This document shows positions 14,028 through 21,294 of a stretch of DNA of 55,475 bases, piece by piece; the stretch's first letter is position 1, and each line of letters starts with the position of its first letter. Position numbers and translations under genes: made by a program. The notes under the pieces are model-generated. The model made no database searches and was not told the DNA's origin. It was given only the letters and a program-made list of their open reading frames with translations. The stretch covers positions 1-55,475 of the IMG/VR virus record IMGVR_UViG_3300045970_000288, one strand, 5' to 3'. This stretch comes from a virus.

Positions 14028-14411
14028 TTATTCTCCCTTTATTCTTTGTATTCTGCGGCCCGCCATAGCCAGAGCAGCCAGATGGGTCATGCCTACGCCT
14101 ATGGCCTTGCCCTTGGCATTACGAACCACTACTACTTGCCCCTCGGTACCAACGGTGCCCCCGCCCTGGGCTTCCATCCAGTCGCATGTTATCTGTAGAA
14201 GCTCCTGTGTGGGTGGGCCGAACGTGCGTAGACTGTCGTGCCTCTGCCTATCCCTCTTGGAGCGCATAGCCCGCTGCCAGCCGGGGATACCCTTGAACTC
14301 GGCCCCACAGCCGTCGCACTTCATGATACCCTCTTCCAAGAGGCGGTCCATCTCAGGGTCCAGCCAGGTCATTCCAGAGTCGTCGCACTTAGGGCAAATG
14401 AGGTTGCCCAT
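14028..14411 (-). CDS. Zinc-finger small protein (127 aa)
   Basis: Start MGNLICPKCDDSGMTW; CPKC and CDGCG separated by about 23 residues form a zinc ribbon, then a basic segment (RAMRSKRDRQRHDSL) and an alpha/beta C-terminus. Probably nucleic-acid binding. Confidence 0.7.
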   Translation of the reverse strand: MGNLICPKCDDSGMTWLDPEMDRLLEEGIMKCDGCGAEFKGIPGWQRAMRSKRDRQRHDSLRTFGPPTQELLQITCDWMEAQGGGTVGTEGQVVVVRNAKGKAIGVGMTHLAALAMAGRRIQRIKGE

Positions 14412-14413
14412 GG

Positions 14414-14725
14414 CTACCTACCCCCTATTATCATGCGGGCCATGAGCCTAATCATGAAGTATTCGTAGACGTACTCATCCCGGCAGCCCTTGAGGGTGTG
14501 GGCCTTGTGGTCACGAATCCGGGTGCGGTAGAGACCATCCGGGTCGTCCTGATACATGCAATGAGCCAAGGTATGCTTACCGTTGAGGAAGACCGTAATA
14601 CCAGGGAACTCGGCCGCGTCTTTGGCCTTCTCGTCCAGCGATGTGGTAAGCGGATAGCCCCGAATAATCCTCATCCGTGGCATGACTACCTGATGCTTGT
14701 GATAAATCTGCTGCTTTTCCCGCAT
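14414..14725 (-). CDS. Unknown small protein (103 aa)
   Basis: Start MREKQQIYHKHQVVMP behind CTACAAGGAGGTATAAC. Basic and beta-rich with GITVFLNGKHTLAHC. Preceded by palindrome copy 7. Confidence 0.7.
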   Translation of the reverse strand: MREKQQIYHKHQVVMPRMRIIRGYPLTTSLDEKAKDAAEFPGITVFLNGKHTLAHCMYQDDPDGLYRTRIRDHKAHTLKGCRDEYVYEYFMIRLMARMIIGGR

Positions 14726-14746
14726 GTTATACCTCCTTGTAGTGGT

Positions 14747-14762
14747 GTGCAATTAATTGCAC
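14747..14762. repeat. 16-bp palindrome, copy 7
   Basis: Perfect GTGCAATTAATTGCAC between the 30-aa membrane peptide and the gene at 14414-14725. Confidence 0.85.
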
Positions 14763-14854
14763 TAGCGTTTCGTGAAGTCTTTTATCGTGTAGTAGAAGCC
14801 GACCAGAACGATGAATACCATAAAGCCTTCAAAAGTCCAAAGCGTGTAAGACAT
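14762..14854 (-). CDS. Small membrane peptide (30 aa)
   Basis: MSYTLWTFEGFMVFIVLVGF plus a basic tail (TIKDFTKR) behind TAGGAGGGCATC. One transmembrane helix, predicted N-out or tail-anchored. Function unknown; small phage membrane peptides often target host envelope or signalling proteins. Confidence 0.65.
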   Translation of the reverse strand: MSYTLWTFEGFMVFIVLVGFYYTIKDFTKR

Positions 14855-14863
14855 GATGCCCTC

Positions 14864-15049
14864 CTAGTAGGCCAGCCCGATGTAGGTGATTCGCTTGTCC
14901 GCGAGCATTTCCGGTATCCAGGCGGGGTCCATACGAAGCAGGAAGGGACAGAACTCATCCCCCGGCTTGAGGTCACGCCCGCAAGTATGGATTGTCCAGC
15001 CCCCGCCTTCCTCCGCTGTGTTCACTCTGTACTTTTTAACCTGTTCCAT
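14864..15049 (-). CDS. Unknown small protein (61 aa)
   Basis: Start MEQVKKYRVNTAEEGG behind CTACAGGGAGGTACATC; driven by P6. Contains WTIHTCGRDLKPGDEFCPF. Confidence 0.7.
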   Translation of the reverse strand: MEQVKKYRVNTAEEGGGWTIHTCGRDLKPGDEFCPFLLRMDPAWIPEMLADKRITYIGLAY

Positions 15050-15100
15050 GATGTACCTCCCTGTAGTTACCCTGAGTGGTGGGTGCCGATTTGTAAGAAT

Positions 15101-15129
15101 AGTATATAATAGACAGGGATAAAGCGCAA
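15101..15129 (-). promoter_or_regulatory. Promoter P6
   Basis: TTGCGC-17-TATACT upstream of the gene at 14864-15049. Confidence 0.8.
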
Positions 15130-15147
15130 GGAAAATCATGTAGTTAC

Positions 15148-15357
15148 TTAGGCTTTCTGTACAAAGAATGGCATCTTGGTGTGGTTGTCTTCTTTCTCGC
15201 AAGATTTCATTTCCCCGGTGTCAATATCCCGGCACTTGGTTGCGACACTCGCACCCTGTTGTGCTGCTTCTTTGGCGGTCAGCCTGATTATTTTGGCTTC
15301 TTCCTCCGTCATGGGCCGAGTTGTCACGAGCCGTGGAAACTTGGGTATACGGTTCAT
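15148..15357 (-). CDS. Unknown basic small protein (69 aa)
   Basis: Start MNRIPKFPRLVTTRP in an ATGA overlap with the upstream gene. Helical middle (TEEEAKIIRLTAKEAAQ), two Cys. Alternative start two codons earlier. Confidence 0.65.
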   Translation of the reverse strand: MNRIPKFPRLVTTRPMTEEEAKIIRLTAKEAAQQGASVATKCRDIDTGEMKSCEKEDNHTKMPFFVQKA

Positions 15358-15611
15358 ACCCATACCTCAATAACTTTGTCTCGATGGATAGTGATAACAT
15401 CCCCGCAGACAAAAGAGTGCTCCAGTACCAAGTCGTTGTCCACTACGCCAACAATCATGCCGTCAGGGTGTAGCTCGGCCACTTTGACCCAGAAGCGTTC
15501 GTAGTTATCAATGGTCTTGACGAAATGCCCCACCGTCAGGTTGGACAGGTCCGGGGGTGGGGGGAGACAAGTGGGGCATACCGCCCGCATATTCCAGATG
15601 GGTTCCTTCAT
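15354..15611 (-). CDS. Unknown small protein (85 aa)
   Basis: Start MKEPIWNMRAVCPTC behind CACGGAGGTACATC. CPTC then a beta-barrel-like part (GHFVKTIDNYERFWVKVAEL, DVITIHRDKVIEVWV). Confidence 0.7.
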   Translation of the reverse strand: MKEPIWNMRAVCPTCLPPPPDLSNLTVGHFVKTIDNYERFWVKVAELHPDGMIVGVVDNDLVLEHSFVCGDVITIHRDKVIEVWV

Positions 15612-15723
15612 GATGTACCTCCGTGTGAAATTCGTTGTGGGCCGTTTGTAAAAATGGTGGTGAGGGGTAGGTATGGGTAAGGGGTGTTCTCCTTGTTAGG
15701 CCGCAAATTTAGCGGGTAAAATG

Positions 15724-16116
15724 CTACCCCGGTGTTGTAGGGGGTGGTGGTGTTTGGGGTGTACTGTGGCCGACCCGTAGATGTTGCCGGATGCAGGTTG
15801 CGGTCAGATGCACTACGGAGCCCGAATCATCCAGTATCAGCCCAGCAAAGTGAGGCTTTCCGCTGTACAGGGGGTATGCCCGCCCTACCGTCATGTGCTG
15901 TAGGAGATGGCCGCCGATAACTGGCTTGAGTAGGGTAACAGTCTTCTTTTGTCCAATCCCCTTGAACGCCCAGGAGCAGGGGCCTTGGGTTATGGCATCC
16001 TTTATCTCAAGGAATATGGCGTCAACTTTGTTTGGAGTCAGTATCTCCCCACAATGGCCTATGAGTATGCTCCTCAACTGAAATAATTGTGTGGCCTCTC
16101 GGTCTGAGTCTTCCAT
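15724..16116 (-). CDS. Unknown protein with Pro-rich tail (130 aa)
   Basis: Start MEDSDREATQLFQLRS; contains GQKKTVTLLKPVIGGHLLQ and ends in TPQTPPPPTTPG. Ribosome site AAGGAG with long spacing. The 112-bp gap downstream contains an orphan AAGGAGAACACC with no start codon. Confidence 0.65.
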   Translation of the reverse strand: MEDSDREATQLFQLRSILIGHCGEILTPNKVDAIFLEIKDAITQGPCSWAFKGIGQKKTVTLLKPVIGGHLLQHMTVGRAYPLYSGKPHFAGLILDDSGSVVHLTATCIRQHLRVGHSTPQTPPPPTTPG

Positions 16117-16149
16117 TCGGTCATTCTCCTTGGCTGAGTCGCTAAACTA

Positions 16150-16159
16150 CATGCCGACT
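16150..16159 (-). repeat. CATGCCGACT motif
   Basis: Exact 10-mer 3 bp beyond the stop at 16162. Confidence 0.7.
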
Positions 16160-16161
16160 AT

Positions 16162-16503
16162 TCATCTTCCTTGGGTTCGATTTTGTTTTTCTATTTCCCA
16201 CCGCAGCTTGTAATTGTCTAGCTCTGCCTCCGACAATAACAGCTTATCGTGAACTTGGTTGTAATCATTTGTCGTGATATCAAGCAGATTGTTTATCCGT
16301 CCCACCTCGTCACGGAGGGCTTGATTTGCTTTACCCTCCCCCAAGATAAGTACCTCCTGTATGGCCACGGTTTCCCGCAACCTATCTACCTCGTCTGCAA
16401 AGGCGTCCATTATGTCTTCAATGACTCTGAAATCCCTGTCGTCATTTTTATCCAACGGCCACGAATTACCCCTGGCCCACTCTATTGCCTTTTCTACTGT
16501 CAT
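16162..16503 (-). CDS. Coiled-coil protein (113 aa)
   Basis: Start MTVEKAIEWARGNSWP behind AAAGGAATAAAGAT. From about residue 25 on it is a charged heptad-like helix (VDRLRETVAIQEVLIL, EAELDNYKLRWEIEKQ). Function unknown. Confidence 0.7.
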   Translation of the reverse strand: MTVEKAIEWARGNSWPLDKNDDRDFRVIEDIMDAFADEVDRLRETVAIQEVLILGEGKANQALRDEVGRINNLLDITTNDYNQVHDKLLLSEAELDNYKLRWEIEKQNRTQGR

Positions 16504-16675
16504 ATCTTTATTCCTTTACGATATAAGGGGGGTGCCGATGTCGCCCAAGATGTTAATAGATGGCTCAAATGAATATAGCGTCCACAGACAGGTTGGAAGT
16601 TGTTTTACATCGACACCCCGGTCGGCCTATTCCGACACTACTTATCCACCAGTGGTCCTTGATTCCCCTGGCAAA

Positions 16676-16813
16676 CTATCCCTCCATAGAGGGGAAAAAA
16701 TACTGCTGGTAGCTCACACTTCTGTACCCCCAGCGGGCGGGTATCCATTCCACCAAGTTGAGTACCAGACCCGAAGAGAAAGACGCAATGGAATGTAGGT
16801 CTACTGTCCGCAT
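16676..16813 (-). CDS. Unknown small protein (45 aa)
   Basis: Start MRTVDLHSIASFSSGL behind AAAGGAGATGCT. One moderately hydrophobic segment, aromatic C-terminus (YQQYFFPSMEG). The 172 bp after it hold no gene. Confidence 0.55.
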   Translation of the reverse strand: MRTVDLHSIASFSSGLVLNLVEWIPARWGYRSVSYQQYFFPSMEG

Positions 16814-16929
16814 AGCATCTCCTTTGAAAATAAGACCCCGGAGGGATCGTCACGACTAGACCCAGAGAATAGGACCACCCTATTCATGAGAGCACCAATT
16901 CCGGTACCAGCAAACCACAACGCTAACAT
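16801..16929 (-). CDS. Possible small membrane protein (42 aa)
   Basis: MLALWFAGTGIGALMNRVV followed by a polar tail; overlaps the next start by 13 bp. The nearest Shine-Dalgarno (CACGAGGAAAA) is rather far, so this is tentative. Confidence 0.35.
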   Translation of the reverse strand: MLALWFAGTGIGALMNRVVLFSGSSRDDPSGVLFSKEMLCGQ

Positions 16930-16997
16930 TAAGCAAGGGGTTTTCCTCGTGAGAACTGGCTCTCCTTTCTGTAGCTAAAATACCGCCGGGGAATTCG

Positions 16998-17258
16998 TTA
17001 TTTGATTCCTTTCCAATTGGGGTCTTTGCGTATCATGGCCGCGCACTGTTCAAACACATGGTCATGACTGGACGCAGTAATATCCTCGATCACCCTGTAT
17101 GGCCTAGACCTGGGACCAAGATTATCAGTTCCATCTTCATTACGCGGGCCCACCATAATACGAACCCGGTAGTGTCCTCCACCCAGAAATGATGAGTAAG
17201 TGGTAATCCGTATTCGACTATTGTAGCTGAGAGTATCCCACCGCATCTTTTCTCTCAT
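16998..17258 (-). CDS. Unknown basic beta-rich protein (86 aa)
   Basis: Start MREKMRWDTLSYNSRI behind GGGAGGTACTTTAG, ATGA overlap with the upstream gene. RIRITTYSSFLGGGHYRVRIMV suggests antiparallel strands. Not recognised. Confidence 0.7.
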   Translation of the reverse strand: MREKMRWDTLSYNSRIRITTYSSFLGGGHYRVRIMVGPRNEDGTDNLGPRSRPYRVIEDITASSHDHVFEQCAAMIRKDPNWKGIK

Positions 17259-17515
17259 CTAAAGTACCTCCCGTAGCGTGTCACATTGAATATAGAAGCC
17301 AGATAGGACATTGCTTCCGCCTCTCGTGCTGCCTTTTTCAGGCAAGCTGATTGTTGTTCGGGGGTGAGCTTGGCCCATTCTTCAGCTATCTTCAACTGGT
17401 GACGGTAATCGCGCTCTGCCTCTTGGTCCCGCCGATCAGCTTCAGCTCGGTCCTGGGCTTCCTGGCGGGCTATCGCTTCCTGTACCCGGTTGGGCCTGCG
17501 TTTGGCTTGTCCCAC
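17255..17515 (-). CDS. Helical charged protein, GTG start (86 aa)
   Basis: GTG start MGQAKRRPNRVQEAIA behind AAAGGGGGAACGTC. Highly charged long helix (QEAQDRAEADRRDQEAERD), then LTPEQQSACLKKAA. The GQAKRR start is common in small phage proteins. Confidence 0.7.
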   Translation of the reverse strand: MGQAKRRPNRVQEAIARQEAQDRAEADRRDQEAERDYRHQLKIAEEWAKLTPEQQSACLKKAAREAEAMSYLASIFNVTRYGRYFR

Positions 17516-17726
17516 GACGTTCCCCCTTTAAGTCTTTGGTGGCTGCTACTTTCCGCATGGCTTCTTGTAGCGGGTAGGTGGGGCGGGACTGAAAGCACTT
17601 GGGATTGGAGCACCCGTCAGAAGACAGCGGTGACCGGCATAATACACAATCCTCGTAGTGTTTGCCAACAATAAGTCCCGACTCCGTAGCTATTGCTCCG
17701 TTAAGGATGTTGGTCTGATACGCCAT
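17442..17726 (-). CDS. Cys-containing small protein overlapping neighbour (94 aa)
   Basis: Start MAYQTNILNGAIATES behind ACGGAGGTTATCA. CVLCRSPLSSDGCSNPKC is a compact zinc-binding cluster. The last 24 codons overlap the next gene in another frame; low-complexity C-terminus (GTGSDSPPGSPGPS). Confidence 0.65.
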   Translation of the reverse strand: MAYQTNILNGAIATESGLIVGKHYEDCVLCRSPLSSDGCSNPKCFQSRPTYPLQEAMRKVAATKDLKGERRGTSQTQAQPGTGSDSPPGSPGPS

Positions 17727-18213
17727 TGATAACCTCCGTAGTCTCGTAGTCGGCCGCAGATATGAAATCCTTGGTGTACCGCGGCTCCCGACAATGATGC
17801 TCGAACGATTTGGCGATAGCGGCCTTGATAGCTTTGGGTACTTGGTGGGAGAAGGACTCCGCCCACTCGCTGAGGTCATCAGTTTCCGGGGCACTGGTCC
17901 GCGCAAAGAGATTCATGGCCAGCTTGGTGCCAGTGACTTCCTTGTAGATACGTAGGACTTTCATCACTTCCACGGTAATAGACCCGCGGACTCGCATCAC
18001 TCGTACCACGTAGTAGTTATTGGCTACCGGGATGAGGGCATGCTCGGCGCAAGACCTATGACCCGAGTTCTTTACGAAGATGGGGGCCAGTTTGTTACCG
18101 TCCTGCCCGCTGATAATCTGAGCGAAACCTGACTGGCCTGCTGATCCACCCTCTTCCCATAAAGCAGGATGGCCTTTCCCAGTCACTGCGGCTGTGATAT
18201 TGACGATTGGCAT
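17701..18213 (-). CDS. Unknown protein (170 aa)
   Basis: Start MPIVNITAAVTGKGHP behind CTACAAGGAGGTATCACGTT. Alpha/beta composition with DYVVRV-like strands (NNYYVVRVMRVRGSITVEV) and a helical C-terminal half. Consensus ribosome site suggests high expression. Confidence 0.75.
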   Translation of the reverse strand: MPIVNITAAVTGKGHPALWEEGGSAGQSGFAQIISGQDGNKLAPIFVKNSGHRSCAEHALIPVANNYYVVRVMRVRGSITVEVMKVLRIYKEVTGTKLAMNLFARTSAPETDDLSEWAESFSHQVPKAIKAAIAKSFEHHCREPRYTKDFISAADYETTEVINGVSDQHP

Positions 18214-18242
18214 AACGTGATACCTCCTTGTAGTGTGGCAGA

Positions 18243-18515
18243 TTAATCTACCAGTTGGTCGATCAGGGCGTCCGGTTCTTTGGCTGTCGTGGGGCGGGGC
18301 TCTTGGGCCGTGGGGTTGTAGGGTGAGGCGTGCTTCCACGGTACCAGTTTACTATCGCACTTGGGGCACTTCTCTGCGTCCGTGATGTACTTGGTGTACC
18401 GCTTCCCGCGCAGTTTGGGGCCGGTTCCATCAGGATTACGCTTCCCCAGTTCAATACCGAGAGAGTAGTCCTGCATAGGGCATTTCACACACATCTTTTC
18501 ATTGGGATTGGCCAC
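18243..18515 (-). CDS. Zinc-ribbon small protein, GTG start (90 aa)
   Basis: GTG start MANPNEKMCVKCPMQD behind GAGGAGAATTATC. CVKC and CPKCD knuckles about 40 residues apart, basic middle (KLRGKRYTKY). C-terminal Pro-rich linker. Confidence 0.7.
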   Translation of the reverse strand: MANPNEKMCVKCPMQDYSLGIELGKRNPDGTGPKLRGKRYTKYITDAEKCPKCDSKLVPWKHASPYNPTAQEPRPTTAKEPDALIDQLVD

Positions 18516-18540
18516 GATAATTCTCCTCGAACGTGAAGTG

Positions 18541-18566
18541 GGGGGCTAGGCCGAAGCCCAGCCCCC
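18541..18566 (-). promoter_or_regulatory. UUCG-capped intercistronic hairpin
   Basis: GGGGGCTGGGC-TTCG-GCCTAGCCCCC, one mismatch, no U-tract, between the gene at 18576 and the next ribosome site. Confidence 0.7.
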
Positions 18567-18575
18567 TTGGGGGTG

Positions 18576-19010
18576 TTACCCGACGGCCGCAATGGGCTCG
18601 GGGTCGGTGGCCTCAACCACAGGGGCCGCTTCCTGGTAGGACTTGGCACCCCGGTCGATGTTGGCGAGGTTGCGGTCCATCTTGGCCAGGATGTCCTTGC
18701 GGTGGTGGGGGTGAGCTTCGTAGGCTACGCGGGCCGCGATAGCCTGCTCCATGATGGCCGGGCGCTCGGCGGGCGGGGAGAACTTGTAGCCGTTGGCCCC
18801 GAAGACCAGAGCGATGAAGGCCGTCCGCAGTTCGCCGCTGGACGGGCCAGCCGGGGTAGCGGGGGCGACGATGGCCGCAGGGGCCGGGGTCTCAACCGGA
18901 GCCGGGGTGGGCTCGGGGGTGTCGGCAGGTCCGGTGACCTGGGTGGTGTCGTGAACGGGAACTTCGATGGTGGCCGTAGCCGGGGTGGTTTTGCCTTTGA
19001 CGATTGCCAT
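18576..19010 (-). CDS. Abundant-type protein with Pro/Ala linker (144 aa)
   Basis: Start MAIVKGKTTPATATIE behind CTACACGGAGGTATCACATC, first gene after P7. A Pro/Ala/Thr-rich linker (about 25-60) precedes a helical domain containing KDILAKMDRNLANID, shared in outline with the gene at 1466-1981. The MA(I/L)(V/I)K start recurs in the promoter-proximal proteins at 37294 and 41516. Function unknown. Confidence 0.75.
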   Translation of the reverse strand: MAIVKGKTTPATATIEVPVHDTTQVTGPADTPEPTPAPVETPAPAAIVAPATPAGPSSGELRTAFIALVFGANGYKFSPPAERPAIMEQAIAARVAYEAHPHHRKDILAKMDRNLANIDRGAKSYQEAAPVVEATDPEPIAAVG

Positions 19011-19085
19011 GATGTGATACCTCCGTGTAGTGTGCCCCCCTGGGGGGGTCTCGCTGGATGGCCAGCAAGAATTATTTATGAGTTG

Positions 19086-19114
19086 ATTATATGTGATACC
19101 TGTAGTTTTGTCAA
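19086..19114 (-). promoter_or_regulatory. Promoter P7
   Basis: Perfect TTGACA-17-TATAAT, with CAAGG-TTTTTC-TTG just upstream. Leader contains CTGGCCATCCAG and CCCCCCCAGGGGGG hairpins before the ribosome site. Confidence 0.9.
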
Positions 19115-19129
19115 GAAAAACCTTGTAAA

Positions 19130-19411
19130 TTAGGGTCTTGGGTCGGAGAGCCCTGTTTCCGCGTGTTTGGCCCTCTCTTGCAGAGTACGCTGTACCGGGC
19201 CGTCCAGATTCCAGATGGTGCGATTGGTCAGCCATTCTATGCTGCAACCGCTATCGGGTACCAGATACTTTTCGCAGTCCGCCTGCATAACGATCATGTG
19301 CTGATTGAAGTCAGTCACCAATTCCCGCAAACTGATTACCTCAGCCGCCAGGGCCTTTACTGTTCTGTTCTCTGATTCTTCCGCTACCTGCAAAGCCCGC
19401 TTGATAATCAT
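19130..19411 (-). CDS. Helical small protein (93 aa)
   Basis: Start MIIKRALQVAEESENR behind CACAAGGAGGTACCCA; driven by P8. Coiled-coil-like (KALAAEVISLRELVTD). Not recognised. Confidence 0.7.
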   Translation of the reverse strand: MIIKRALQVAEESENRTVKALAAEVISLRELVTDFNQHMIVMQADCEKYLVPDSGCSIEWLTNRTIWNLDGPVQRTLQERAKHAETGLSDPRP

Positions 19412-19445
19412 TGGGTACCTCCTTGTGTGTGGATGATATAGTGTA

Positions 19446-19474
19446 AGTATAGTGGGGTCCGCGAAAGTACGCAA
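19446..19474 (-). promoter_or_regulatory. Promoter P8
   Basis: TTGCGT-17-TATACT; palindrome copy 8 lies 26 bp upstream. Confidence 0.8.
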
Positions 19475-19499
19475 GTGAAATGCTTTGAAAATGAATCTT

Positions 19500-19515
19500 G
19501 TGCAGTTAATTGCAC
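19500..19515. repeat. 16-bp palindrome, copy 8
   Basis: GTGCAGTTAATTGCAC, one mismatch, between P8 and the stop at 19529. Confidence 0.8.
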
Positions 19516-19528
19516 AAAACGTAAGTGC

Positions 19529-20188
19529 TTAATCTTGTTTCTTTTTCTCGCTCAGATATTTGCGGTAGTGTCTTTTGAAGCGGTCCCGTGGTACCGGAGG
19601 CATACTCAAGCCGCCATAAGCCCCCTCCTGGTACACCTTCCACAGCTCTTCCATTTCTTCTACCATTAGCTTTGGCTTTTCCCGCTGTAGGTACGTCATG
19701 AACTTCTTGGCCAGTTCTTCAACTCCAGTGGGGATTTCTTTGGGTACTTTGGGCTGTTCAGACTTGGGCTGGTACAGGTAACTAAATGCCCCCTCTTCGA
19801 GTAGGTTGGGCAGCATGTCATGTTCCCTGCCATCCACAAAATCCGTAAGTCGCCAAAAGGATTCCCCATCAGGCGTGGCTATAGGCTCCCCCATGCCCCG
19901 CACCCCGAGTTTAGCGATGAGTTTGGTGGAGTCGTAGAGTTCAGGCATCTTGGTGTTACTGTCCCAGTAGTTGCGAACTTTGGTCACATACTTGGGGTCT
20001 GTCACCAATTTAAAGTGAACCATCAGGGCAATAGCGTCCTTCTCATCCCAGGCGAAAATCCAATGGGTCATGCCCCGGAGAGTGTAGCACTTATGCAGAC
20101 GAGATCGACCAATGATACGCTTGGGCCATCGGAGCCCGGTTAGATCAGTGTTGTGCCTTCCTATTACGCAATCCGGTTGTTCACTCAT
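19529..20188 (-). CDS. Unknown protein (219 aa)
   Basis: Start MSEQPDCVIGRHNTDL, overlapping the end of the membrane-protein gene. Contains GRHNTDLTGLRW and FAWDEKDAIALMVHFK, and a highly charged C-terminus (RFKRHYRKYLSEKKKQD). No family recognised. Confidence 0.7.
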   Translation of the reverse strand: MSEQPDCVIGRHNTDLTGLRWPKRIIGRSRLHKCYTLRGMTHWIFAWDEKDAIALMVHFKLVTDPKYVTKVRNYWDSNTKMPELYDSTKLIAKLGVRGMGEPIATPDGESFWRLTDFVDGREHDMLPNLLEEGAFSYLYQPKSEQPKVPKEIPTGVEELAKKFMTYLQREKPKLMVEEMEELWKVYQEGAYGGLSMPPVPRDRFKRHYRKYLSEKKKQD

Positions 20189-20504
20189 GCCTTCCCCCGC
20201 CGCCGCCCCCCATAAATAATAGGACAACAACAGAAAGGACTAGCGCCACCCCTGTGATAATTGCCCACAATATATTACCAAATATAAGGAATACGGACAT
20301 GCACTGACTGGGAAAATCAAGTTGGTCGAAAGGTACAAGTTTTTCATTCTTTCTCTTGAATTCCTGCCTCTGTTTTTGTCTTTGGTGGGGGTATATTGTC
20401 TCTACATAGTTGGGGTTGGGTTCTATTCCGCGCTCAGTGAGTATCTCTTTTACATTAGATGCGGCTTCCCATTTTTTCCACCTGTCAATCGGTAGTGCTG
20501 TCAT
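20181..20504 (-). CDS. C-terminal membrane-anchored protein (107 aa)
   Basis: Start MTALPIDRWKKWEAAS behind AAAGGAGGTACACA. A basic cytosolic N-terminal domain (residues 1-62) and one long or two short hydrophobic helices (about 70-98), then a Gly6 tract. Inner-membrane location likely. Confidence 0.7.
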   Translation of the reverse strand: MTALPIDRWKKWEAASNVKEILTERGIEPNPNYVETIYPHQRQKQRQEFKRKNEKLVPFDQLDFPSQCMSVFLIFGNILWAIITGVALVLSVVVLLFMGGGGGGRHE

Positions 20505-20616
20505 TGTGTACCTCCTTTTCCCAAATCATAATATCGTTGAGGGTGAAGGTCTTTGTGGTTTTACTGCGGCTTTTTAGAAAATCATACCATCTTTTCATTC
20601 CTTGTGACGCATCCAT
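20485..20616 (-). CDS. Unknown small basic protein (43 aa)
   Basis: Start MDASQGMKRWYDFLKS behind ATACAAGGAGGTACACC, directly after P9. Overlaps the next gene by 20 bp. Its ribosome site is the closest in the window to the CsrA consensus. Confidence 0.65.
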   Translation of the reverse strand: MDASQGMKRWYDFLKSRSKTTKTFTLNDIMIWEKEVHNDSTTD

Positions 20617-20662
20617 GGTGTACCTCCTTGTATTGTGCTGTTGTGGTGGTTGATATGGTTAT

Positions 20663-20691
20663 AGTATATAGGGTACTGGATTAAATCGCAA
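20663..20691 (-). promoter_or_regulatory. Promoter P9
   Basis: TTGCGA-17-TATACT, lying just beyond the stop of the resolvase gene at 20698. Confidence 0.75.
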
Positions 20692-20697
20692 ATTAAA

Positions 20698-21243
20698 TCA
20701 GATAGTTACTCCGTTAAGTGTCGCAGAATTCTTTTCCATCCAGGTGTAGACAGGTGACATTTGGGCCGCCGAATTGATGAGCCTGCCATGCACTGCCAGC
20801 CCAAATAGGGCTATTCCTATGGAGTCCGTTACGTTGTAGTCGGGATGCTCAAGGCCCCATGTGCCTTTGATAGCCTCGGCCAGTTGCTCTTTAGTAGCCT
20901 TTCCGTAGGCGGCCGCGAAGAGCTTGGCAGAAGTGGGGGCCACTTCCTGCCAGGAAATGTCGGCCATGTGCAATTCATACCGAAGAACCCCACCATACTC
21001 AATGAGGTTGATAGCCGCCCCACGGAATTTTACAGCATATCCCTCTATCCAAATCTGGTCTGGTTTGTGTTCGTGTATTGCCTCCGCAATCTGCTCTACC
21101 TGACGGACAAACCGGGCAAATCGTTTGAGTTTGGCGGGGGCTTTGATTACCCCCGCCATGAGCAGTTCCGGCTTATTCATTTGGGTACACTCTACTACGC
21201 ATACCCCAGAGGTTTTACCCGTGTCGATACCCATAATCTTCAT
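20698..21243 (-). CDS. ruvC: RuvC-like Holliday junction resolvase (181 aa)
   Basis: RNase H fold with acidic residues at MGIDTGKTSGV (D near residue 7), WIEGYA (E near 67) and DYNVTDSIGIA (D near 136-141), the pattern of RuvC-type phage resolvases. These cut branched DNA before packaging. Lies after the portal gene; start behind AGGAGTATGATTGA. Confidence 0.8.
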   Translation of the reverse strand: MKIMGIDTGKTSGVCVVECTQMNKPELLMAGVIKAPAKLKRFARFVRQVEQIAEAIHEHKPDQIWIEGYAVKFRGAAINLIEYGGVLRYELHMADISWQEVAPTSAKLFAAAYGKATKEQLAEAIKGTWGLEHPDYNVTDSIGIALFGLAVHGRLINSAAQMSPVYTWMEKNSATLNGVTI

Positions 21244-21277
21244 TCAATCATACTCCTGCCTCGGTGACGTAAAACGT

Positions 21278-21287
21278 CATGCCGACT
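21278..21287 (-). repeat. CATGCCGACT motif
   Basis: Exact 10-mer between portal stop and resolvase start, next to GTGACGT/ACGTCAT arms (21264-21280). Confidence 0.75.
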
Positions 21288-21294
21288 GTGGAAC

